The notes beneath the pieces are model-generated. The model worked only from the letters and a program-made list of their open reading frames with translations, was not told the DNA's origin and ran no database searches. Below are positions 22,577 to 35,287 of a stretch of DNA of 64,000 bases, piece by piece. The translations under genes were made by a program, and so were the position numbers. The stretch is from Zanthoxylum bungeanum. Lineage: Eukaryota > Streptophyta > Magnoliopsida > Sapindales > Rutaceae. Within the stretch, counting starts at the first letter, position 1; every line of letters begins with the position of its first letter. The stretch spans positions 186,001 through 250,000 of the forward strand of contig SKCR01031796.1 in the NCBI GenBank assembly GCA_019454045.1, in the 5' to 3' direction.

Positions 22577-25500
22577 ATGAAGCAAAAGAGCGAGCAAATC
22601 TACACTTCAAAGCTACTGACCTACGTGCTATTGGGACTCATTGCGGTTCTCGGGTTGGTCTGTTTGTATTACGGGTCCACTTCCGCTCCGGGCCTCCGAA
22701 GATCAGACGATGAATCTTCGGGGTTCGATGGATCCGACCCGGTTATCGGCAGATTTACCGGGAACCGCGATTTCGATGACTTGTTCGAAGATCAAGAGCT
22801 CAATCCTGAAGTACCCAAAAGCATCCCTGTAAGCAACGTTAAAAAAAGAATATATATTTTGTTTTAAGATCGTGTAACTTTTTAGTGATTGTTTAATTAT
22901 TTCTTTGTTTTTAAAGAGCTTAATTTTCTCTCTGTTGATTGTTTAGTGTGCTTGATTAATCGAATCGAAATATTTATTATTTAATTAACATTTTACTTGA
23001 ATTGCAATTTAATAGTGTTTTTGAACTAGCTGAAATGACGGGCTCTTTATGATTGGCAGATTTGTGATATGAGATATTCAGAATTGATACCGTGTTTAGA
23101 CAGAAACCTTATTTACCAATTAAAGCTGAAGCCTAATTTGTCATTAATGGAGCATTATGAGCGGCACTGTCCGCCTCCTGAGCGTCGTTACAATTGTCTG
23201 CTTCCGCCTCCAAGAGGTTACAAGGTTAGTGGCTATTGTGTCTTATGTGTGTGTCGGGGTTTGGGGGGGGGGGGGGGGGGGGGTGTGGTGGTTGCTTTGG
23301 TTTTATTTAGTTTTTGATTCCGAAAAAATTGTTTATTGGAGTTTCAGATCCCTATAAGGTGGCCAGCGAGTAGAGATGAAGTTTGGAAGGCAAACATACC
23401 TCATACGCACCTTGCAGAAGAGAAATCGGATCAGCATTGGATGGTTGTGAACGGGGAGAAGATCAATTTCCCTGGTGGAGGAACCCATTTCCATGATGGA
23501 GCAGATAAATACATTGTTGCTCTTTCTAGGGTATGTGACAAAAATAGTTTCTTGCATTTTCACTTGTAATCATGTCTCGATTTTCATTATTGTTAACCTG
23601 TTTGTTACATCATTGTTTTGGCATAGATGCTTAAATTCCCTGGTGATAAGCTCAACAATGGCGGAAATATCAGGAATGTTCTTGATGTGGGATGTGGGGT
23701 TGCTAGTTTTGGAGCCTATCTTCTTTCCCATGACATTATAGCTATGTCACTGGCGCCTAATGATGTGCACGAGAATCAGATACAGTTTGCATTGGAGAGG
23801 GGGATTCCATCAACCCTTGGTGTCTTGGGAACTAAAAGACTTCCTTATCCTAGCAGATCTTTTGAACTGGCTCATTGTTCCCGATGTAGGATTGATTGGC
23901 TTCAAAGAGATGGGATTCTCTTACTAGAACTTGACAGATTATTAAGGCCAGGAGGGTATTTTGTGTACTCATCTCCTGAAGCCTATGCACATGACGCAGA
24001 AAATCGAAGAATCTGGAATGCTATGCATGATCTTCTGAAAAGCATGTGCTGGAAAGTTGTTTCAAAGAAAGACCAGACTGTTATATGGGCAAAGCCAATT
24101 AGCAACAGCTGTTACTTGAAGAGAGATCCTGGTACCAGGCCTCCTTTGTGCAGTTCTGCTGATGACCCGGATGTTACATGGAATGTGCTCATGAAAGCTT
24201 GTATTTCTCCTTACACAGCAAGTAAGAAGCGTTGGCTTGTTCTTGTAGTTCAGGTTGTCAGTTGTGGATAATTTGATAGTGATTGGCAGGACTTTTGTCT
24301 TTGTTATCATGTGGAGTGAATTCTTCAGTTTTGTTATCTGATAGATTAATCCAAATCCTAAAAAACTAGACACTTCTTGTAAGTTCTCAGAAAAATTTCT
24401 TTTATTCTTTTACAGAGATGCACCATGAAAAAGGAGGTGGACTAGTTCCCTGGCCAGCAAGGCTTACTGCACCACCCCCTCGCCTAGAAGAAGTTGGTGT
24501 AACTCCAGAGGAATTCCGTGAGGACACTGTAAGTTTCTGGAATTGCAAGAGACCACTGCTTGATGTGGTTATATCCTGTTCTGTTGAATCCTGGTCAATC
24601 TTATCATGATAATCAACAAGAAATTCTATGATGCAGAGCATATGGCAAGTTAGAGTGGTTGAATACTGGAAGCAGATGAAAACTGTTGTGCAGAAGAACT
24701 CATTTAGAAATATCATGGATATGAACTCAAACCTAGGGGGATTTGCAGCTGCTCTGAAGGATAAAGATGTTTGGGTGATGAATGTTGCTCCCGTCCAAAT
24801 GTCTGCCAGATTGAAGATAATTTATGATCGAGGCTTAATTGGAACTGTTCATGATTGGTATTGCTTTTAATCTGTTTTATTCATCATGTACCTCTTCGTC
24901 TTTTGACATTTTGTACATATTTTTATTCTTGCCTCAGTTTGTGTTGGTTTAAATCTATGACAGTGCAGTATGAGAAATATATTGCCACGGACATACCATG
25001 ACATTTCTGAAAGTCAGCCATGTACCTTAAAATCCTTGAAACATTTCAGCAACACGCTTGTTTCGCTAATCTTTCTTTAATCTGCTCTAATGATTCCTTG
25101 TTCACGAGTATTTTGCACTTAAAACTCCAAAATCATTACACTGTGGAGTACAAGTAGTCAACTTTAGAGTTTATTTCGCACCAATCTTCCTCCAAGTATA
25201 CTAAATAACTATTGTTTTCTCTGTTTATAAGTTTTTTTTTTTTTTTTAAATGTGTTTCACCTCTGTATGCTATAGGTGTGAATCATTCTCTACATATCCA
25301 CGAACATACGATCTTCTTCATGCCTGGAAAATATTTTCAGAGATTGAGGAGCGTGGATGCGGGTTAGAGGATTTACTAATTGACATGGATAGGATGCTAC
25401 GGCCAGAAGGGTTTGTGATCATAAGAGACAAATCCTCTATAATAAACTACATCCGAAAATTTATAATTGCCTTAAGGTGGGATGGCTGGTTATCAGAAGT

Positions 25501-25645
25501 TGAACCAAGGATTGATGCTCTCTCATCCAGTGGAGAAAGAGTTTTGATTGCAAGAAAGAAATTGTGGGATGAAGGGGTCCAGCAATTTGAATCAGCTATT
25601 GTTGGGTCAGGTATATTACCAGTACAACTTATTCGTAAAGATTAA
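22577..25645 (+). CDS. PMT9: PMT9-like putative methyltransferase (Methyltransf_29 family), 7 exons
   Basis: Exons: 22577-22828, 23060-23224, 23348-23530, 23627-24221, 24416-24528, 24637-24857 and 25276-25645. They join in frame into 632 residues and all introns are GT-AG. Residues about 12-33 form one membrane anchor after a short basic N-terminus, the type II layout of Golgi PMT proteins. Family landmarks follow: SELIPCLDRN, YERHCPPPERRYNCLLPPP, the WKANIPHTHLA and GGGTHFHDGADKYI blocks, and the SAM motif LDVGCGVASF (about 219-228). Then come SLAPNDVHENQIQFALERG, LDRLLRPGGYFVYSSPEAY, FRNIMDMNSNLGGFAAAL and DRMLRPEGFVIIRD. The family is thought to methylate cell-wall polysaccharides such as pectin in the Golgi; for PMT9 itself this is inference. 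No stop or splice defect is visible, so it looks functional. Copia A lies about 1.3 kb upstream. Confidence 0.94.
23263..23283 (+). repeat. 21-base G homopolymer in intron 2 of the PMT9-like gene
   Basis: An uninterrupted run of 21 G on the sense strand inside the 123-bp second intron. It starts 39 bases from the 5' splice site and ends 64 bases before the acceptor. It could form a G-quadruplex in DNA or pre-mRNA. Its exact length may be uncertain because such runs are hard to sequence. Confidence 0.85.
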
Positions 25646-26320
25646 ATTAATTCTGTTACACCATGGTTTCCGCAGTCACATGCTCATTTTTAAACGTCCT
25701 GTGAGCTCTACATGTATCTCAAATCTCTTAATGCTGAAAGCATTCTAATTTAGATAAAGTTGATGTACATTGTTTTTGTTCTTTGAAGAGAGATCGATGT
25801 TTAGGGTGTCTTCATCATTAACTGTAGACAAATAGATGGAGCCAGGACCTGCGTGCAGTCGGTATTTGATGCAGAACAATTTTCTCCTTGCAAGACAGAT
25901 TCTACCATACAGCTAACAGAGAATTACAGGTACATTTCTTTGGCCAAAAGTGCAGCCATAATGAAGTCGAGCTGAGAGCAGCAAATAACATTGAAGAAAA
26001 GCTGAAGCTTAATTGTTATTTTTGAATCTATATGTTGCTATTCGGAAATTGAATGTAGCTTCGAAATAGGATAATTCTAAGTACACATTCTTGTTTTTTC
26101 TTTTTTAGATCTCCATTGCTTCCTTTTAACTTTTGCAATAATCCTAATAATGAACGAGCAATGTGAATTATAGATGATTTGCGAGGGTAATAGGATAATT
26201 ATAAATACAAACATTCTTGTTTAATCGTTTATTTCTGAAACGGTCGGGTGTCTAATTGTCTTTTTAAAGGTGATTTGCAATGGTGATTTTTCACTATTTC
26301 AGAAACAAATAAGTTTTTTA
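25646..26320 (+). other. 3' flank of the PMT9-like gene
   Basis: No open reading frame of interest. The first few hundred bases are probably 3' untranslated sequence; no poly(A) signal can be singled out. The motif AGGATAATTnTAAnTACA...CATTCTTGTTT occurs twice (about 26069 and 26191), a short local duplication. Confidence 0.5.
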
Positions 26321-26324
26321 AGCC

Positions 26325-26507
26325 CCCCAAATGATTTGGTTTGATGGCAAAGGGTTTAGAACTTGATTCTCAGGTCGTGATTTCGAGTCCGGGAGTTTAT
26401 TTCTTGTAAAAATTTGAGACGATCAAAAATTTTACTTGTTTAATTTAAGTCTGGATCGGGTAATTTGACAGTCAGATTTTCAATATTTCCAAAAAAAAAA
26501 AAAAAAA
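26325..26507 (+). mobile_element. SINE-like element with poly(A) tail
   Basis: tRNA-like start with a B-box-like GATTTCGAGTCCGGGAG near 26380 and an A-box-like segment about 40 bases before it (TGGTTTGATGGCAAAGGG). About 100 bases of non-tRNA body follow, then a terminal run of about 18 A at 26491-26507. This is the layout of a plant tRNA-derived SINE. A clear target duplication is not evident. Confidence 0.5.
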
Positions 26508-26794
26508 TTAGTTGTGTACTCCTGACAAATGATTCCTTAATTTTTCATAGCACATGAAAAACTCACCAAGTGCCTATATTTCTGTTTGTTCTCGCTTATT
26601 ATATATATAACAAGACAAAAATAAAAACAAAACTGAAACCTTCACTTGAATACCCATTTGTTTATTAAATTCTAATAATAGAAGATGGATATTGTCATTT
26701 TCTTTTTATTCTGATATATGAATTTGCCTCGATTTATAGGGTTATTGTTTCGATTATAATTGTAAATTTGTTGTGCTTTTTCACGTGTTTACAG

Positions 26795-26830
26795 GTGGAA
26801 CTGCATCTGGCAAATCAACTGTTTCTGCAG
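26795..26830 (+). pseudogene. Possible relic of a uridine-kinase-like P-loop exon
   Basis: After a pyrimidine-rich TTTACAG acceptor-like site the sequence encodes GGTASGKSTVSA, which matches the Walker A segment (GGTASGKTT/STV) of uridine kinase-type enzymes. Nothing recognisable flanks it, and the open frame ends in unrelated sequence by 26955. It may be a captured exon or a chance match; a match this short is weak evidence. Confidence 0.3.
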
Positions 26831-26955
26831 GGGTCCTAACTCCTAAACAAGTTTTTAATAAAATTAAAAAAGAAAAAAGGTCTCAATTTTTTGATGCTAT
26901 AAATGATTACAATACGAAAAAAAACCTCCTTAACTTCCACAAACAAATTTTCTAG

Positions 26956-28140
26956 TAAAAACAAAAATAGGACCTAAACAAGTACATGTTAATCTCCTTA
27001 ACACTCCTTGTATGATTTCTTGTGAATTAGAGAAAATGGGAATTGAAGGAAAAAACAGACTCTACCACCAAGAAAAATGAAAACTTTAAAAGAGAGAATA
27101 TTATTTATGCTTCATTATTGTAATTAATATTAACTTTTATTAGATTTTTAATTTTAGCTCAAATTTAAGAGCATCAGCCGACCGAATATTTGGATTGTCA
27201 CCAAAGTCACCCTTAACTATATTAGCAAGACTATCATCTCTAACTCCATGATCAACGTGTTGTTCTTGTAAATCAAGTAATTTTTTACTACCTTTGTTAA
27301 TGGTGGTTGTTTGTAAGCTCTTATCCTGAGAAAGGTTGAAGGTATTGTAGTACTATTCAACCAAATGGATAGAAAGACCTAAGGGCCCAAAGGTAAAAGG
27401 AAAGTTGAAAAAATGACCCGACCATAGTGTGTGATAATATGTTCTTCCTTATGAGAGACTCTGAGGTGAGACGAGTGATGATGGTACCGGACTCGACTAC
27501 ATTAAAGGGGATTTTTTGGGTGCTTCGAGAGTTTATTTTGCATGACCCAATGAATTATCATCCATATGAGGTAAACAATCCGACCCGACAGCTTTGAAGT
27601 CAGGATTTGAAAGAGTACCAACTGTCTCAGTTATCCGACCCGAGAAATGAAGATGAGATGATCACTGACTAGTTTAAGAACAGCATGACGTATGCTCTAC
27701 CTAGAAAGGAGTGCATTTAGAAGACTAATGATGAAAGAGATAAAGCAGCGGTTCACATTGATCATAGACCCTACCAGTTGTCATAGATTGGTGCAGTGGC
27801 ATAACAGTGGCTGCTAGAGGCCGACATAGGTCAGTGCAATAGCAGGAAAACAAGCTTATTTGATTGGCTGAGAATGTGGTGGAAGCAATGACTAAGTGTT
27901 GTAATAATGATTCAGTGATAGAAGTCATCGTCAGGATCGGTTGCAATAGTGGCTTTGAGGACTTATATAAAAATGTAGAAGTCATATTAGAAATGGGGAG
28001 CAATTTTTACATTTCACAACACTTGTAAATTTAGAGTAAAGCTAGTAAAACAAACTAGTGATAAAGAGAAAGTGAGTCATCTATTCGATCACTTTATGAG
28101 AGATATACCGAGCTAGTCACGACCCGAGGAGTCTTAGTAT
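26956..28140. other. Intergenic sequence, probable retroelement debris
   Basis: No intact gene. The 27360-28110 part is less AT-rich and has several CCCGA-containing words (GACCCGA/CCGACCCGA) and short peptide-like frames with stops. It looks like eroded retroelement coding or untranslated DNA, but I cannot assign a family. Confidence 0.35.
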
Positions 28141-28149
28141 TGTAACTTA

Positions 28150-28320
28150 TTTGTATTCCCTTGTTTGGAGCTCGGGTCAGTCTTTACCCCAAGTATTATA
28201 AAATTACCGATTTCTCATATGGACGTAGGTTGGAGCCGTTCTCCACCGAACCATATAAATTATTGTCTCTGTGATTGGTTATCTATTGTCAAATTTGTAT
28301 GGTTCCGACTAACCAAACAA
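28150..28320 (+). repeat. Copia LTR 3'-end remnant
   Basis: The words ATGGACGTAGGTTGGAG, CCGAACCATATAAAT and TTGTCTC occur in the order seen at the U5 end of many plant Copia LTRs (GTGGACGTAGG, CCGAACCACGTAAAT). There is no partner LTR nearby. Confidence 0.4.
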
Positions 28321-28849
28321 ATTCACAGTTGGAAGAGGTTTGTTCAAGAGGTGAAAATTCTCAATTTTGTCATTCGAACAGAAAACAATTGTGAACAACT
28401 TTTATTGAATTTTCAAGCCATTAGTAAAAATCTTGCTCATGGATGATGTATGTGTAATTTTTGAATTTTTTATCTGAAACTTTGTAAAATTGGCGTCCGT
28501 GAAACTTTGTAGATTTCAAAATTAAATCACCATCCGTGAAATGATTTTGCATGTTTTGAATTTGTTTTTTCCCCAATAATTTCCTCTTAGTGTCCATTTG
28601 TTTTGCAGTAAAACGATTTTCAAAAATATTTTCCTTATTTTATAGTGTTTGAGGCACTTGCGGAAATCTTAATCAATATAAATTATTTTTTTGTCAATAA
28701 AAAAGTTAAATCATTTTTCGAAAAACAACTTATAAAATATAAATTTGTAAATCATTTTATGAAATTTTTTCTCTTATTTAAAATGTCCACAACGCACTTT
28801 AAGAAATGACAAAATTCAGACTTGGACCTAGATCTATATGGATCTGGGT

Positions 28850-29365
28850 TATGATGTATTTTGATGGATCTGTTCCGCATCCAGATTCGGAAAAAAAAAT
28901 CTGTATCCATATGAGTATACTGAATTGGATTCATAAATCCAACTTTTAATATTTTTTCAATTATATTTATATAAAATTATTAAAATTCTGAACCGAGGTC
29001 CCCAAATTTCATACATGCGTGGAGATGGATCTGAGATTACCTAAATCCAGAAATCCATAGTTTTTTTTAAAAAAATCTTTTTCAATTATTATTTATATAA
29101 AATTAAAAAAATTACGAACTCGAGTCTAAATTTCTGACTAGTGTAGATCCAGGAACTCCAGATCAGATCAAAATTTTAAATCAATTTAAATCATATTTGT
29201 ATAAAATTAATAAAATTCTAAACACATATAAATTTGAATCTGAGTATACCTGCACTGGATCTGGGAATACAATTTTTTTAACTTCTTAATTGTATTTATA
29301 TAAAATTAATAACATTATGGATCTGATCTCGAATATATGGACCTGTATAGATTCGGAGTCGGGTA
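28850..29365. repeat. Degenerate minisatellite, about 100-125 bp, 4 units
   Basis: The block TTTATATAAAATTAxTAAxATT recurs near 28957, 29084, 29186 and 29288. It alternates with GGATCTGG / AAATCCAGAAATCCA blocks. The same AATCCAGAAATCCAT block reappears just right of 47293, so the hAT element inserted into this array. Confidence 0.7.
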
Positions 29366-29811
29366 TACTGGGTAGACTCGGCCACGGTTCTGGTTTGTAA
29401 CTGAAACCGAACCAGTTAGAACCGACCGGTTCCAGTTTCGGAACCAGAACAAGTTTTTTCGGGTCGGTTAGGGTTAGCCCCTAGCCGAACTGGATGGTTC
29501 CAACAGTTCGAACAGGAATAGTTGGAACTGCTCGGTTCCAATGGTTCAACGATTCCAACCGGTACCGAACGGTTCCGGTAAGAACTGTTCGGTAAGGCAG
29601 GCCCTACGGCTCCCTACCCAAAAAAAAATACTTTATTTTTTTAAAATGTGATCACTGAATTATCCTTAATAACATTAATAAAACAGCTAGTTTTATAGAT
29701 ATTTTAGGTATCATAAAAATAATCCAAAAATGTATAAATATGGGTCATTCTTCATTTTTTCAACACACCAATTCTCAATTCTCTCATTCTTTAATATTTA
29801 TTTAACAAAAA

Positions 29812-31274
29812 ATGACAAGCTCATATGAGAACATCATGTCCAATGTGTCAATCCAAGAGAGCGGCCAAAGTATCAATACACGGAGAAGATAAGTTATGTT
29901 TCGATTCTCCGATATTTTCAAAATTCATTTTCATTTAGTCGAGAGACTGAAAATGAAGGTCCAAGAGTAATATGCAACTATTGTGGTGTATCTTACAAAT
30001 TTACTAGTGGTTTTGGCAATATGAACAAGCGCTTGGATAGACAGCATGCCGCTGAAATTGAACTTGATACAACGCCAACTTAAATGGGCACCTACGAATC
30101 ATCTAGTAGAAGTACAAGTTCTTTAAATTTATTCAAATATTCTGATGCTAAAAATAGAGAAAATTTTGCTAAATTTACTTGTATGACACATCTTTCTTTA
30201 AGTTTTTGGTAAAAAAAAATATTTTTTCTAATTATATTTGAAATATTTTAAATCATATTGCATGTAATATGACTAGAAATACAACAAAACATCAAATTTT
30301 TAAATTATACAAAGTTGGTAAAATTATTTTAAATGAAATATTTAAAGTTATTAAAATACATTTTTCTATTTGTTCTAATATTTGGAGTAACCATTGACAA
30401 ACACACTCATACATAGGTGTGACTTGTCATTGGATTGATGCATCATGGAACATGCAAAAACAACTTATTGCATTTAGAGTTTTTGATGAGCAACATATTG
30501 CACAAAATATTTTGATGAATTTAGTTTATTAGGTAAAATTTAAACAATTGATTTTGATCATGCATCTGCAAATACTGCATCAATTATAGATTTAAAAGAA
30601 ATATGTCAACCAAATTTGAGGTGTCGATTTTTCCATGCTCATTGCACATGCCATGTTCTTAATTTATGTGTTCAAGATGATCTGACTTTTTTAGCACCTT
30701 ACATTGATCTTAGTAAGATTGCACTTAATTATATTCGGTCATATTCTCAAGTTGTGAGAGAATGGGTCAAGTTTTATAAATTAAATGGTGTTAAATCGGT
30801 AAAATTTTCACGAGATGTTCCAACACGTTGGAATTCAACTTATTTTTTTTAAGTCAAGTTTTCCAATATAATTATAAATTATGTAGTTATTTTCCTAACA
30901 TGTTCAACATATCACACTTTTTCTTAGACAATGAGATATTTTTGAAAATTTTTAGAACATTTAAAAGTTTTTAATGATGCTACAAATATTTTTAGCAGAA
31001 TTTATTATTCTACAATAAATTTATTTATTGTTGAAAGTTTAAATATTATTGGTGCTTTTTATGAACATGTTGAAAGTTATGATCATAATAATATTATTTT
31101 AATTGAAGTTATTGTTATTATGAAGAGAAAATAATTGATTTATTTTAAAGACATTCCATTATTTTATCTTATTGTCACAATTTTTTATCCTATAGTCAAA
31201 ATAAAAGGTTTGAATAGTGCCTTACAAAATATACATATTTAGGAATATCTGATGAAATTAATATTACAGAATAA
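29812..31274 (+). pseudogene. hAT transposase, N-terminal and core part
   Basis: Decayed reading frame. Near 29965-30050 there is a BED zinc finger (ICNYCGVSYKF...NMNKRLDRQHA). Further on come SYIGVTCHWIDASWNMQKQ and AFRVFDEQHIAQNI, then the best-kept open piece 30616-30852 with CRFFHAHCTCHVLNLCVQD and FSRDVPTRWNSTYF, hallmarks of plant hAT/RICESLEEPER transposases. The region up to 31274 still reads like the family (FNDATNIFSRIYY, VESLNIIGAFYEH) but has many stops. Translation is then interrupted by the Copia B LTR. It cannot be active. Confidence 0.85.
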
Positions 31275-33167
31275 TGTTGGATAGTTATAACCCATAGCAT
31301 CACTATTTGTAAAAGACATGATGTTTTTGTACAAATTAACTATGTGACAAAGGAAATTGCTCTTTTATCATTTTGTAATTGGATTACTTTGATATATAAA
31401 TGATAAAAGTCCATATGATTAGTACCGGATTAATAAGATATGAGAAATATTAATCCACGAAAGGTTTAATCATTAAATATCCTTAGTCGTAATATTATCG
31501 AGACTGGACATCGATAATGCAGAATAGACTAGTATTACACTTGTGCGCGTTATGAAAGCTTAACGGCATAGTTCTCATATATTTAAGTATTGGATACTTA
31601 TGCAAGTGTGATAGGAGTTTCTGTTAACCGTTAGACCGAAAACAACTTCACTCTAGATAGACCCATCGGAGTCTCATTGGTATTATGACTATGTGTCTAT
31701 GGGAATTCGAATCAGGTTAGGTGTATGTGGTCTTAACCTGATACTTGCATCGCTAATACTTGCGACAATCAATATACTTTGGTTTTGGACTTCCGGAGCT
31801 TTAACAGGTTCTGTGTACGCCTCTTCTGGTTTTACTGAGAATCGTAGTGCATGGGTTGTGGTGTCAAGATGGAAGTATCACTTCATTCATATGGAGATGA
31901 TAATCACGTAGGATACAAAACTAGTACTCTTAAATGATGCAACTATCGGGATAGTATAACTAGGTCATGATTATCCAATTACAGAGACTAGTTGCTAGTG
32001 ATCCGATATATGCTTCGTACGAGACATACATAATTCCAGCCCTAGGCCTAGCATGTGACATCCGATATTGGATCGTATTACGCAATACATTGTATACTAC
32101 GCCTGATACAGATTATATATTCCTTGTTGAATATTTCTGAAGAATTGGGTAGGCACGGTGCTTTGCTAGAAGCCAACCATGTCTTGTAAATCAGTGAGAA
32201 CATGGTACCGAGTACACACGTGTTTGGATAATCCGATGACCTTATTACTACTGCCAACATATCCAGGATCTCTTGAGTCGTTTCCCAAAGATTCACCAAT
32301 GACATTTGACTCGAACATAATTAATATGGGATTAATTATGAGAGAGAAAATTGATATGAGATTAATTACAACAAGAATTAATCTGGGATTAATTCGTCTA
32401 GAAGAGAGAACGTGATTAATTTGGAATTAATCGGCAAAGTAATTTAATAATTAAATTGGATTTTACTATTTAATTTATTTAATTGGGCTAAAATAATATA
32501 TCGGATATATTAATTGAAATTGAATTTCAATACGGAATTAAAATTGTATTTTAATTCAAGCGAACGAATTAATTTGGAATTAATTCGTAAGCGACTTTCG
32601 TAATAGTTTTGTTGGGCATTATTATTTAATTAAATTAGATTTAATTACGTCGCGACAGAAAAATCATTTAATCAGATTAAATAAACTTGAGCCCAAAGTG
32701 TGTTGTGTAAACCAACTAGATTTGGAATTAAAGTGGGTGAGACCCATTAACTTACATCACATGTCACTTTGTGATGGAAGTAGTTGGAATAGTAATTGGA
32801 TTACTTAATGCACACAACCACCCACTTAAATTAACTTTGGAAGTCAAACTTTTGTATTTTTAAGTTTTGGGAAAAAAAAGTACACTATTCACTCATCCTC
32901 TCTCTCTCTCATTGTCGAACACTCATCTCCTTGAAGGGCAAATTTTGTTCTTAAAAATTTATAAAAGCTAGCACTTGTGGGTCAATTAAGGTGAATAGGG
33001 AAACTCACCCGAGAGTTTGGATCTCAACAATAGGGCTTGGAGTTTCTACATTTAAGGAAATTTTTGAAATTCCTCAACCGATCCTTGTAAGTATTTCCTC
33101 AACTTCTTTCATTTATTGACACACAAATCATGATTTGGAGATCCTTGGCATGTGTAGGACACTAACA
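31275..33167 (+). repeat. Copia B 5' LTR, 1,893 bp
   Basis: Begins TGTTGGATAGTTATAACCCA and ends GTAGGACACTAACA. About 32310-32590 holds many ATTAATT-type motifs, including two perfect palindromes with a 3-base spacer (32413-32431 and 32566-32586). It differs from the 3' LTR by roughly 8% over the first 350 bases (estimated by eye). Confidence 0.9.
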
Positions 33168-35287
33168 ATGTTATCAGAGCCAATCAAAACTTGATTTGAA
33201 TCTTGGGTTTATATGCTTTAATTTGGGGATTTTATGCTTGGAGCATGTAAATTCGAAATTGGTTGTTTGGTTGTGTTTAGATGATGATGAATTGGATTTG
33301 TGCATCATTGGATTTGTGAAATTGATTGGATCAAAAATTTCCCCCCAAATCCTAAGCCTTGGCCGAACACAACCCTAAGTAGAACTCATGGTGATTTTTG
33401 AAATTTGACAATTGGATATGTTAATTGGCATGAAATTGAATATCGATTGTTGATTTAATTGGATTGAAATCAAAATTGGATGTTAATTTCATGTGATTGT
33501 CGTGAGATGAGCATGTTGGAATGAATTGATTTTGCTTCAACTTGTGTTGCTCATGAATTTGAAATTAAGCATGATTAATTGAATTAATTAATGTCTTGGA
33601 AATATTAGATTAATTAATTAATTGTGTTAATTGCACTTTAATTAGATTAATATGATATTTAGAATAATGTATTAATTTAATTTGTTGTATTTGGGATAAA
33701 TGGGCTTGGTTGGGCCAAGTATGTTGGGTTGGATCCAATTGGGCCTAAAACCATTTCCATAAAGTCCAAATATGACTTATGAGCATTTTAAAATTTAATT
33801 GGGCCTAATGGGCTTAAATTGATTTTGTGGCATAGTGTGATTCCTAAATTGAGCCTTGGCATCTTAGGTTGGATCCATAATGGCCAAAGTCCATGCCTAA
33901 AGAATTAATTGAAAGCCTATTGGACTTTAATTGAATTAACATTGAATGTTGATTAGGCCTTTGAGACCCAATTGGATTAGATTTGGAATCCAATTCCAAA
34001 AAGGCACTATTAAAAGTGTAATTGTTAAATTTGGAATTAAACACGAATTAGTATTGGATACAATTTGAATTGGATTTAAAATTATAGTTCGATTAATTGG
34101 ATTAGATTGATTGACAACATGCTTTGTGTGAATACTTGGATGTATTTATATGAATAATGTATATCGGATGGACATTAGTTGGGTGGGGGCATTTTGAAAA
34201 TTATTATAAATTTGGAATTTTTTTAAATTAGACCTGTGTGTCCAGCCTTTCACCTCCTTATCTCTTTATATTTCTCTTCTCACCAATTCCCCTCAAGTAA
34301 ATGAGGTTTCTTTAAGTATTATGTAATTGGGTAGAAGAATGTAAAGTGCTAGCGGGAGAGAGGAAACAGAGAGATTTGTTCTAGGAACAAATTGTATTAT
34401 ATATTCATCCGCGTATCATTATTAAATTTTATCGCGCCTTATTATACTTTTAGAATGCATATTTAAGGGTGTATGATGAGACCTAATCAAAGATAATAAA
34501 TTGATTGTCAATTTACGCAAAAAAACCTTCACTTTAATATTAAGCGTTTTCCTTTAATTGAGTGGTTCTCTCTCAAGATCCAATATTGACTTTGATTTGT
34601 TGGCCAAAGTCAATATCACTATCCATCGCGGGTGTGTTTGAACCACGAAAGCTTTGTTATATATCGCATGTCTTGGGCCGTTGTGACTTGTTGGCCAAAG
34701 TTAAGGTCACTTATGTACATCGACGTGGATTACGAAGTTTTCCCACTGTCAATGGGTCACGCTTAACTGGAATCATTAAGCATATTGAGCCAAAGTCAAG
34801 GCTTAGTTGATTCAGAGGAAAATGTTATGAAATATATTGGATATATGTTTTGGACTTGGTGGTCCACCTACCGGATCTAGGAATTAGATGAGATCCAATT
34901 GATCTTATAGATCTACCTAATTAAGTTTCATACAACTTATTTGTCAAAGTTAAGGTTGTGTGTTATTTAATGGGATCCTAGCCAACTAGGAAATTAGGTT
35001 TCCCGAGTACTCCACTGAGGGTTAGAGGCTCGCCGAAAAATTATGGGAGGCCAGTATTAAATTTACAATTTCGTTTAATACTAGCTAAAATGCGCTTTTT
35101 ATTTTATTTATCGTCATTATAAATATATATTAGTTGGACTAATATTTTTTATTGCTTTCTTTGAATAGTTAGACTGTACAAGATATTACTACCACTTGTA
35201 GTTGGTTATATAGTGGGACTATAGTAATCATTGCATTTTGAGTGTACCCGAAATCGTTGATTGGATAGTTAGACTATTACAATCGAG
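33168..35287 (+). other. Copia B PBS and 2.1-kb leader
   Basis: TGTTATCAGAGCC at 33169-33181 matches the initiator Met PBS with one change. The leader has TGGGC[CT] motifs clustered at about 33700-33960. Near 34590-34960 it carries repeated TTGTTGGCCAAAGTCAA-type units. It ends near the ATG of gag. Scattered open frames in it are not homologous to anything I recognise. Confidence 0.75.

Noticed and set aside
23069..23741. Alternative open frames overlapping PMT9-like exons 2-4
   Set aside because: They read through splice sites or use other frames; the spliced model joins in frame with all family motifs.
26370..26400. Possible tRNA gene from a B-box-like sequence
   Set aside because: No acceptor-stem pairing or anticodon arm can be formed; a SINE-like origin with poly(A) tail fits better.
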